Shown: piece after piece, positions 12,301 through 24,300 of the stretch
How positions within the stretch are numbered: the first letter of the stretch is position 1
How the letters are laid out: every line of letters starts with the position of its first letter
DNA from: Spisula solida
Taxonomy: Eukaryota > Mollusca > Bivalvia > Venerida > Mactridae
Length of the DNA stretch: 64,000 bases
Direction: 5' to 3'
NCBI GenBank assembly: GCA_947247005.1
Contig: OX365952.1
Coordinates: 47,968,722 to 48,032,721 of the forward strand
Made by a program: the position numbers and the translations under genes
Notes under the pieces: generated by a model
What the model was told of the DNA's origin: nothing
Databases searched by the model: none
What the model saw: only the letters and a program-made list of their open reading frames with translations

Positions 12301-15300
12301 TGCCTTCCCTATCCGATTATCTTTTATCGTCTTCGAAACGTAGCATATGGTCTAGTCCAAAGTCTTTGATGATTACCATTTCATTTTATTGTCAAAACCT
12401 TTTATTCTTTGAATCTTAATATATTTTGATCGCGTTCGTTTTATGATAAAACGCCCGTTTTCAACAAAACAACCATTGACACTCTATCAATTGGACCACA
12501 GGAGGGTTGTTTAAATTGTAATGCAACTAAGCCCATAAAACATTATTCTAGATAGATATTAAAGAAACGAGCATTGGATCTCATCGCAGTATTCATCTTT
12601 GATATGTATGCGAAGTTTCATTCAGATTTTCTTTTTTAAAATGCGGTTTTGTTATCAATCCCACGTACACTGTGCATATACTGGACATGAGCCAAACCGA
12701 GATCTTAACGTACCTGTTATTTTTTCCTACAATGCAATTCAAGAGTTGTTGAAACAAATAATCATCAGATTATACAGTCGATAAAGATCATCAAAACCCA
12801 CCACTCCTCATTTGACGCGGGCGACTTTCATGAAGATACTGTTCTTTTTGTGCCTTTCGCGCTCTGCTGTTTCTGATTTGTTATTGTCCTGTAATTTGAT
12901 AGATTCTAGCGGAGAAGAAGACCAACCTGAGCATGATGATGGTGCTGAACAATTTGTTCATACATTGATTGTTACCAATATACCATCAACTGTTGATGTA
13001 GATTATATTGAATGGTTCTTCGAGAGAAAGAAGAACTTTGGTGGACTTGACATCATAGATGTTATATACAACAAAGAGGATGCATGTGCTATAGTAGAAT
13101 TCGGATCTTCAGAAGGTATATATCAATGATAGTTAGAAGCAAAGTACGATTCGTTCTATGTTGAATCTGAATTAGAGTTCTGGTTATTGTTTTATAAAAG
13201 CACTTACTGAAATCTTACACCTTTGCTGATATTTTAATTATTATAGTATTAAACCATACAGGTAACTCATGTAGAAAAGACCCTTAATGGCAATGAAATA
13301 TAAATCACTTGATCAATTCATTTGTTAATGATAGAAAAAAATTAATGAAGGCAACACTTAGGATATATCTTCCCTTGGATATTACATTATTAATCAAGCT
13401 TGGTCGGAATGTTTGTGTTCATGACATGTTGGATATATTCCACTATATCAGTCATTTGAGATAAAACTAAACTTGTACATAGCGTACATGGAAACGTATC
13501 CTCATCCTAGAGGGAGACTGTTCAATATGTATTGATATTTAAGTGATCCATATAGAGCCATCATTGCGCTTTTTTCTAGCATTCTATTACTGATCGACGT
13601 ATTTGCTTTATACTTTATATAATTTCAGATGTAGATTTAGTATTGGAAAAAGTGCCAGTACAAATGAAAGGTAAAGAAGTTGAAGTACAAAGGTATGAGC
13701 ACGAACCAGTTGTACCCATAGATCCATGCACTGTTCTAGTATCTGGTCCTGAAGCAGTTCTCTGTGATATAGAAACACTGGAATATTACTTTGAGAGTAA
13801 GAAGCGTTCTGGTGGCGGAGAAATTGCAGACATTATATATGATGAAGATACAAATGTGGTGGTTATAGCGTTTGATGAAGAAGAAGGTATGTAAAACAGT
13901 CTTTCAATCTAGTATATTCTCTGCTAATATTTGACCAATGTATGATTTGTCTTACATGCATGTAGGGCACTGACCACCTAATGTGAACTGCAAAAAGTAG
14001 TCATTGTTGACACCACTTGGTGGACTGTAAATATTGAAATAGTCTGATAGATTATAACATCCTATATTTTATGCAGGGTGGTCACATGGTCTATGCACTA
14101 AGATTAATATGTTGGAGGGAATGAGTTTGGTTGAATGACAATGAGTTTATTTATAATAACACATATGTTTTTTATAAACTATTTCATAAAAATGTAACAT
14201 CAAATGTAGTGTTGATGTTTGTGTAGTAAAATCAAATTAGTTTCTTAACATTGAGAATGAACTACTTGGCAGTGTAGGTTTAGGTAAACTGTACACACAG
14301 GACTGCCTCAAGAGACTGAGAAAACTTGTTGCGGCCTTATGATACTCTGGGGACCTAGAGGATAGGTAAATAGAAGTAAATTGTATTGGTTTAGAAACCT
14401 GCAAAGTTTGTGAGACATTACTGTTTGTACTTGACAGATGCACAGAGAGTGATTGAAAAGACGGATCATAAAGTGAAAAAACAGACTATAACTGTTGAAC
14501 AGTTCAATCCAATGAAAAGGATACCAGTACATAGAGAAACTGCTGCCTCAGATGTTGAGTTTGACGATGCCATAGAAGTTATTCTTGATACTGGTAAGAT
14601 TTCTGGAGTTACTGCTTCCATTAGAAGTACTGCTGATCTTTATTTTGAGAACTCTCAACGTTCTGGTGGTAGATTTTATGATAAATGTTGGAGTGATCCT
14701 GACGATGAAGGTGTAATCTACATCAAGTTTAATAATCTAGAAGGTAATCAATCTCCCAAAGTGCTTATCTCCCTTAGCAATACGTGGTTCAGTTTAAGTA
14801 ATTACAAATGCCACTTGATGATTTAGTTGTGATGAAACCCAACCATTATATAATGACAAGACAATCTTTATAAATATACTGTGTCGAGACATATCCACTA
14901 GAATAATCCATGGATTGTATCAGAGGCAATAGTTGGTATCAGGTCCATACTTATAATAGATAGGCGGACAGGGAAGACACCACTCACCGTAACCAACCGA
15001 ACACAGAAAAGATAATAACATCACATACTACAATTACACGGCTCAATGCCGAACATGAAAACGACCTGCCCAAGTCCAAGCTGACTAAACTTTGAATGAT
15101 CAAGTTTCAACAATAAAAACATAATGCCTTAGCTAAATAACCCAGTTTCAACGGTAAAAAGGCTAAAATGACTAGTTATAGCTGTCTGAAGTCCTGAAAA
15201 GTTAGAGAAGAGCAGTAATAAAAAGCTGAATGCCATAGTTGCTGCTGAATGACCATTTCATCCCTGCTTCTCAGTTTCAGCAAACCATATTTAAAATATT

Positions 15301-18300
15301 GATTCAGCACCATTTTAGCCCTTTCTTGGATGATTGCAATGTTCAACGTTTGGTGCTCTCTGATTTGCTTTGCCAGCTCTTTGGTTGTTTCCATTCATTA
15401 ATAGGTCATGTTTACAATTATGTTTCAGATGCACAGAAAGTGTTAGAACGAGATCATGAAGTGAGAGAAAAAAGGTTGACACCAAAACAAAAAGCTGAAC
15501 CTGAACAAGATGAAGAAATAATCTATGATACAGTGAAAGTAGTTGGTGTTGATCCATCAAAGAGAAGTACTGTAGAGTTGTATTTTGAAAAAAAACGACG
15601 TTCTGGTGGCGGTAAATATCAAAGAATCTGGAGTGATAAAGAAGATGAAGGTGTGATTTATATAAAATACTGCAGTGAAGAAGGTATGTTGTGTGATTTA
15701 TATAAAATACTGCAGTGAAGAAGGTGGTACATTGTATGATTTATATGAAATACTGCAGTGAAGAAGGTACATTGTATGATTTATATAAAATACTGCAGTG
15801 AAGAAGGTACATTGTATGATTTATATAAAATACTGCAGTGAAGAAGGTATGTTGTATGATTTATATAAAATACTGCAGTGAAGAAGGTGGTACATTGTAT
15901 GATTTATATAAAATACTGCAGTGAAGAAGGTACGTTGTACGATGTATATAAAATACTGCAGTGAAGAAGGTACGTTGTATGATTTATATAAAATACTGCA
16001 GTGAAGAAGGTATGTTGTGTGATTTATATAAAATACTGCAGTGAAGAAGGTGGTACATTGTATGATTTATATGAAATACTGCAGTGAAGAAGGTACATTG
16101 TATGATTTATATAAAATACTGCAGTGAAGAAGGTATGTTGAATGATTTATATAAAATACTGCTGTGAAGAAGGTATGTTGTATGATTTATATAAAATACT
16201 GCAGTGTAGAAGAAACATTTTATGATTCATATAAAGTACTGCAGTGAAGAGGTTTAGCATACATATTAGTGCTTCAGTTTGAAAGAGCGATACATTTTTG
16301 TTCATCTGTTCATTAGTATATATCACAAAATAATATCTGGGTATAATTATTGCAATTTTGAAGAAAATTGGCAACCAGACATGAAAGTGTAATCTTGCAT
16401 TCTGTAATCAGGAAAAATATCATTGACATAATTATACATAGTAATTTATACTCAAGTTTTAGTATTTGATCTGTTGGATACTGTGATATTATACATTGTA
16501 TGTACATGAATAATAATGTTTCCTGGTTTTGTAATGATTTTTGCCTTGCGCGCTTGCGGTGAACGAGACTTAGTCGCCAATTTTGGTGTATGTGCGTAAG
16601 TACATCCGTCCGTCTAATTTTGTCCGAACCATAACTTTGTCATGCAATGACCAATCTGGATTATATTTGACATGAATGTTAACCTCCATGAGAAGACATG
16701 TCATGCACAAAATCCAGGTTCCTATCTCAAAGGTCAAGGTCAAAGTTGGTGGTCAAAGGTCAAGTTGAAGTTTGTGGGGAACATTTCTTCTTTATACATG
16801 TTGCTATTTTGATGTTACTTGGCAGGAATGTAAACCATAATGAGACGCAGAAATATCAGGTCAAGGATCTTAAAGTTCAAAGTCACATTTCAAGTTTAAA
16901 GGTCAAAAACGGTTGTTATTTAGCTTGTCTGGACCATTACATTGTCATGTATACTTTAGTATTCGATCGTTGGATTTTGAAATAACTTGGCACTTTTAAT
17001 TTTGTGTTTGTAGCTCACCTGTCGTAAAGTGACAGGGTGAGCTTTTGTTATCATTCTTCGTCCGTCGTCAGTCCGTCAACAATAGGGTTGTGTCCTCTCT
17101 AGAGGTCACAATTTTGGCCTAATATTTATGAAACTTGGTCACAATGATCATCTGAACAAAATCTAGGTCAAGTTCGATATTGGGTCATCTGAGGTCAAAA
17201 ACTAGGTCACTAGGTCAAATTATAGAAAAACCTTGTGTAGTCACTAGAGGTCATAATTTTGACTTTATCTTTATGAAACTTTGTCACAATGATCATCTGG
17301 ACAAAATCTAGGTCAAGTTGGATATTGGGTCACCCGGGGTCAAAACTAGGTCACAAGGTCAAATCATAGAAAAACATTGTGTCCTCTCTAGAGGTCACAA
17401 TTTTGGCCTAATCTTTAAGAAACTCTGTCACAATGATCATCTGACCAAAATCTAGGTTAATTTCGATATTGGGTTATCTGAGGTCAAAGACTAGGTCAAT
17501 AGGTCAAATTATAGAATAACCTTATATAGTCACTAGAGGTCATAGTTTTGACTCAATCTTTATGAAACTTGGTCACAATGATCATCTCAACAAAATCTAG
17601 GTCAAGTTCGATATTGGGTCATCCGGGGTCAAAAACTAGGTCACAAGGTCAAATCATAGAAAAACATTGTGTCCTAACTAGAGGTCACAATTTTGGCCTA
17701 ATCTTTATGACACTTGGTCACAATGATCATCTGAACAAAATCTAGATGAAATTCGAGGTCACTAGGTCACAGGACTTGCAAGCACTACTACGACAGGTGA
17801 GCGACCTTGGGCCCTTTTGGCCCTTTTGTTTTGGCAACATGCACAGGCCGATATAATCTGCGCGACGTCATGAAATTCTAGTCTTAGGATGTGTACTTAA
17901 TGAACACAAATGCGCCAGCTACTGAAGATTCGCATTAACAAATTTTATGCATATTTCTAACATTGTGTTCTTAAGCAAAATATAATTATATATTACAGTG
18001 GCTAAAAATGTTGCCAGTAGAAGTCACAAAGTGGAGAAGTGTGAATTGAAAGTTAAATTGTATACACCGCCTAAACCGCCACCAAGTTACGATAATAAAA
18101 TCCTGATAAAGGGTCTTAAAGAAACAACTTCTCAAGATGGATTATTCAACTTTATAGAAGCTAAATCTGGTTCCATTCCTGAATCTTTAGATTACCATGA
18201 AACAGAACCAGGCGTTGTCATGGTAACGTTTGAATCGAAACCAGGTAAATATTTTATAATTTGCAATAATATAATTGAATGTCATATAAAAATGGTTACA

Positions 18301-21300
18301 ATCAATAACCTCTCAGAATGAGGTAGTTTGGTGGCATTGTTGTGTTTCTTGTTAAAGATTGTGCTGGTATTGTTTACTAGATGTGTAACTGCTTGTAAGA
18401 GTTTCACATAAATAAGAATACTGAGTGCCAAGCGTAGCCTTTATTTGCTATTCAGCTTTCTGCTGAGATAAATGGCAGGCATAATATGAGTGCCTGCACT
18501 CGTATTTGAACCAAAATTACACGACAAGGGGGCTAACCATTGAGCTACGGAGGCACACATGGTAACTAGGAGCAACATCTTCTCTCTTACAATATCATAT
18601 GTATTCCTGTAGTTATGATTTACAACCAATTTACCAACTGACAACTACAGCCTAATTATTTCTACCAAAGGGTATGATTGTATTTCCTTACTTAGCCACT
18701 GTCCTTATTCCAACATATTTGCTGTATAGATAGCCAGTTCTAGTATGTGCATTTAGGGGATATTGCTAGGATAGATTTAGTTCAAAGTTTTTGTGATTCG
18801 TAGTATTTTTATGCCCTCATATTGAAAGATCAGGAGAAATATACTGATTGGCCTGTCTCCGTCTGCTTGTCCTTGGTTAACCCAAATTGACTGTTTCGCC
18901 TTACAACTATATGGCTTGCTACAAAGCTTTCATACTAGCATGAATGTTGTATTTGAACACTCTCCACACGCCTATATCACCTTACCTCATTTTGACCTTC
19001 TCATTGACCTAATTTTGGACTTAGAGTTATTAAAGGGCCAAATTCTTGGTTAACCCAAATTGACCGTTTCAATGGGAACATAAGCTTTATTGAATGCAGT
19101 TTTGTTTTCGGGATGAAATCATATTTTGAAATGGAAGTGTTCTTGTTTCATAGTCTAGCCTTTCATTTTACAGATTTCAACAAATTGGAGAACATATTTC
19201 AGAAGTATAAATTGGAAGGTAGCTCATTGAAGCTTGCTCCTGTTGCTATTTCTAACTGTATCATGGTGTCTGAATTACCTGAACGCATCACACAAGATAC
19301 TGTACACTTCTACTTTGAGAACCAGAGGAAGAGTGGAGGAGGGGATATTGATAAAGTCACCATGAATGATGATGATACCTGTTTGGTGTATTTTGTTGAT
19401 TACACAGGTATTATATATTACTGATAGGCTATATCCTCACTTTTAGTATGACTTTTAGCTTAGGCCAAAAATAAAATATTGTTTGTTTCCCCTGCCAACC
19501 CTAGTCAATAAGGATTGGGTAGGTGTGTAAAATATTTTTTTAGCTCACCTGTCACATAAATGACAAGATCAGCAGGGCTCGACACTAACACTGGTCCGCT
19601 GGTCCGAGACCAGTGAAAATTCTTGAGGACCAGTTACTGTCCTATTTACAAATTGGGCGCTTTTGCCCTCTCGGACCGGTGGCCAAAATAGTTAGTGTCT
19701 AGGCCTGCGGTCAGCTTTTGTGATCACTCTTCGTCTGTCTTCAGTTTGTCTGTTAACAATTCATTCAAACGACTTCTCCTTCTAACCCACTTGACCAATT
19801 TCAACCAAACTTCACAAGAATGTTCCTCGGGTGGTCCTTTCTAACAATAGCTAAAAGAATTGTAATTTACAAATAACTAATAAAAAATATATAGGAAAAT
19901 ATTTTTTATAAAATCAACCACTGGCCAGATTTCAAAATGATTTTACAGAAATAGTTCTTGGATGGCCCTTTTACAAAATTAACAATTTTAATGTGATTTG
20001 TCACAAAAAGTGGTCGCCAAATGGTGGGGTGCTGTTTTTCCCTATATATCTATAGTAAATCTTCTTCTATAAGTACTGGTTGGATTTCACTATAGATTGG
20101 TAAATTTTTCCTTGGGTGGTCCTGTCTAAAAATAGCAAAAATAATTATAATCCATGCACAACTCCGGTTGCCATGGCAACTGATTGGAAAACCTTGAAAA
20201 ATTGTAGTTCTTGAGTGACCCCTTTAACAAAAATGTCATAATTCCTAAAAAAAACATGGCCACCTGTGAGTTTGGTTCCTTTTTCCCTATATAACTATAG
20301 TAAAATCTGTTTTATCTGAAAGTTCGAGCTGGATTTCATCACATATATGTAACAATGCCCCATTGTTGGTCCATTCTTAAAATAGCTAAATAATTGAAAT
20401 CAACGCAGAACTTGGGTTTCCATGGCAGCCGAAATAGAGGTTCTGTTTAAATATGGTTCTACTGGAACAATTCTAATCATAAGGTTTTAATATATGAACT
20501 TCCAATGACAAAACACAAAACATGATTATTATTTATCTTTGATCTAAATCTGTTGTACTGCTTGACTATTTCAGTAATTGATAATGTTTTGGAAAGAAAA
20601 CATACTCTGAGTAAACAGACAGTGGTCGTTCAACGTTATCAAGAGTGCCTTGGACGACCTGAAGGTGACGTGAAAGATAGAAAACTGAAGATTCCTGATT
20701 CTATCCTGCTGAATGATGTTGATAAAAATAAAGTCAAATATTTAAATCAATCTGACACAAATAGAAGGACATTAGAAGAGCAGTTACAGGCATTGCATTG
20801 CAAAATATGTTTGCCAAATGATGGGGAAGATGTCAGGCTTGATTGTACCCTAACACAATCAGTTGATGGCTGTTTTAGACTTGCTAAGACATGGAAGAAA
20901 GATGTTCTTGCAGTTGTTGAAACATTCATGGGAAACATTGTAGTTGTCAAAACCGAAGTTTTACAAGATGCCTGGAAGAACGTAATTCAGAAACTTGGAG
21001 AAGTTACTATTGATAATCCTCAAAGTCTTGCTTTATTTGTTGATACTAAACAATATTCGATCACCATTGTTGGTACGAAGGATGTTGTGACTACATTAAA
21101 GACAAAGATAGACAGTTTAGTGAAAGAGGTAATGGATGAAATGGAAAGAGAACGTCAAAAAGTCAAAGAAGTTATAAATAACTTGAAACCAATTGAGACA
21201 AAAATGCTGCTGGCAGAAAAATTTCCTGACCAAATGGAAAAAAAGTTTAAAATACAAATGAAAGTCAGTATTAAGAGTAAAAATGAAATTGTTGTAGAGG

Positions 21301-24300
21301 GTCCTTCTGGTGAGGTTCGGGATGCCAAACTAGAAATGTATGAAGTAAAAAATCGGTATGTCTGCAAGAAGTTTGACAGTGTCCCAAAACTTTCTTTGCA
21401 GTTGTACCGCTTTCAACAAACAAAATATTATATTGTGAAACAACTGAAGTTTAAGCGTTTTACTGCCGTCTGGGACGACGATGGTAGCTCATTGCAGATA
21501 TGTTCAACGGAAGATCATTTTGATGATAGTTGTAGTATTGTAAGGAACTCTGTCAAACATACTTGTATCAAATTGGAAAACGAGCAAGCCTCGCTAGCGA
21601 ATTCTGAGAAATGGAAAACTGTAATACTTGAGGTTCTGAAAGCAAATCAAGGAAAATGTTTGATCACCGATGAGGACAGAAAGATTATAGTATGCTGTAC
21701 TGATGACATCTTTGACGATAATGTTGATCAGGTACGAAGATTTTTTCGTTTGAACACAATACTGACTGAAAAAGTCAGTTGTACAAAAGAGGCCCACAGA
21801 CTTATTAAGAAACACCATTCCTCAGAGGTGGATAAAATCGCTAAAGAACTAGCAGAATATAATGTTCAAATAGTTCTTTCAGCCCAGTATGGGACATTTG
21901 AAATTAAGGGAACTATAGACGGTATAAAAAAGGCAAAGTCAAAGCTACAAGAATTACTGAGAAGAGTGCAAAGACGGGATCATGATATAGAAAAACCTGG
22001 TTTGGATGAATATATTCGTACACCAAAGGGAAGAGACAATCTTCACACTGTTGAATCCAGCTTCCCAGTAGTGGTATCAGCCAGAGACGATTATGATGAT
22101 GACGATGACGATGATGATGTTAGTGGATTTGATGATCATGATGATGAAGGTTCTAGGATGAATGGCATGGATGTATATGCTAGTGGCAAACTATATGACT
22201 GTCGAGATATAGATTGTGGCAAAGGAGATATGACAGAAATGGATGTAGACGTTCTTGTTAACTCAACCAATGAGAAAATTAACCTCACTGGAGGACTGGG
22301 AAAAGTGATATTAAGGAAAGGTATGTATCCATGCTTCCATATAACTAAGTACTGAAGTTAGAATTTATTAGAGCTATGAGGTTAGTCATACTTCACTAAA
22401 TATTTGTTGAGGGTCAAGAAATTGTTCTTGTGTATATTTTGAAAATCTTGAATAGATGGACTGATGGCATTTTCAGAAATAAAATTTTACATCTGCAATA
22501 GATATTGTAAAGAATAAAGATAGCTTCAAAATTTGTTTTAAGTGCTGATATGTCCAACCTCACTAAAATGTTTATGCTGCATTCAAACCTAATTTGCTTA
22601 ATATGTTCTAACTTACTAGAATGTAACATCCAGCCTTTTGATTGGACGGTGGAATATAGTGACAAGACATGATGTTACGTCTGTTCAGAACAGAATTTTA
22701 ATGTCAGATTGAATTTTCATTCTATGGAATATAATGGCAAGGCATGACGTAACGTGTGTAAAGAACAAAATATTAATGAAAAAATTTTCATTTAACCAGT
22801 GCAGATTGGCGTTTTCATTGGTTCAGAATGTAGGTTATATACAGTAACTATATATTTATATGTTATATATATTACGAGCTTGCCATATTATATTATATTT
22901 TAGGAGGAAAACAAATAGAGAAAGAATGTAAGGATTATATTAGAGGTGCAAATAGACTTGGTGATGGAGAGGCTTTCATGAGTAGTGCTGGTAATCTGAG
23001 AGCTAAAAGGATAGTACATATACGAGGTCCAGCATGGAAAGGTGGCACAAACGATGAAGCCGATATGTTGGAAGAAGCTGTGTTCAAATGTATGCAGATG
23101 GCATCTAATGCTGAATTTACATCCATTGCAATACCAGCTATAAGTTGTGGTGCATTTGGGTGAGCATGAATATAGTGGAACCTTTATCCCCGGCCGCGCA
23201 GCACCATTAAAGGTTACATGCGACAATACGAGCTTGTTGTTGTTGTAGTTTTGCATTGGCTATGACCTATTTATTTTTGACAGACCGGATGCAGATTAAT
23301 AATTCCGATGGACTGAATCTCACACCCTACTTACGGTAGAGGCAAGTTGTTGCTCAAGATTTGAGAACCAATCTTGTCTTATTTTATTTTTTTCCAATAT
23401 GAAATATAAATACAGTTCCATTTTTTAAATAACGTTTCGGCATATAAGCCTGATTCAAATCATCGACATTATTGAAAAAATATATAATATCTTATTTAAT
23501 CCAACGTAAAAAAACAATATGACGACGTCGGTAATGACGTCACAGTATTTAACACAACGTCATCGCACGTTAAGGCGACATCGTCACACGGCATAGCGCG
23601 CCAACTTGTGAATATGTTGAATTTAAATATAAATAGCAAATAAAAGACGAGTGTAAAACTACTATAAATATTCGTATGGCATATCTGTGCAATCCGTCTC
23701 CAAGGTCGTAAAATACTCTTTTCTTAGTATTTGTTCGCCTTGCCTGGTCTCCTATGTGGTGCTGCCTGGCAGTCAGAGGCTAGATCTATAATCTCTGTGG
23801 AGCAAACAAATTTTAGTCATTTTGTTTCCTCTGCCAGATTATGCAAATACTTGATGGGAAATCCCCGCTGGATGCAGTGCATTTTTTCATATTAATAACA
23901 ACTTTTGGTTTCGTCTTAGAATGGGCCTAGCATGCAATATGTAAGATGTGATATTAACGTTGCGGTCTAAATTGGATGGTTATATTATTAAGGTGTTTTT
24001 CAAATAAGATTTTTGTGTAGTTAACTGTATACATACTGGCTAACTGGTAGAAAATGTAACTGCTCAAGATATATTTTTGGAAGTATAGAATGTGTTGTGG
24101 GGTTTTTAATAACTTTAAAATTGATATGTTCATGCATACATGAGAATAGAACAGAGAGAATTGTATTAGTGTACATGAAATGTTCATGAACTGTAGCCCT
24201 TAGGGCTGTTGCTGTTAACCATAAGCTATAAATTTATGTAATTGTAACATTTCAGATATCCTGTACAGCTTGCCACATCAACCATTGTGGAAGCAGTGAA

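Larger units (their letters stand above)
7223..12902. other. Long intron B-C, repeat-filled
   Basis: 5.7 kb between two phase-compatible exons. It holds a hairpin (7486-7580), an approximately 175-bp tandem repeat (7630-8500), a decayed Gln/Gly-rich exon-like relic (8545-8735), a long dispersed repeat (9311-10393) with a second element nested in it (10394-10965), and a repeat with gcttgagctcaagc-type motifs at 9100-9260 and 11330-11470. The rest (11480-12900) shows nothing recognisable. Confidence 0.6.
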
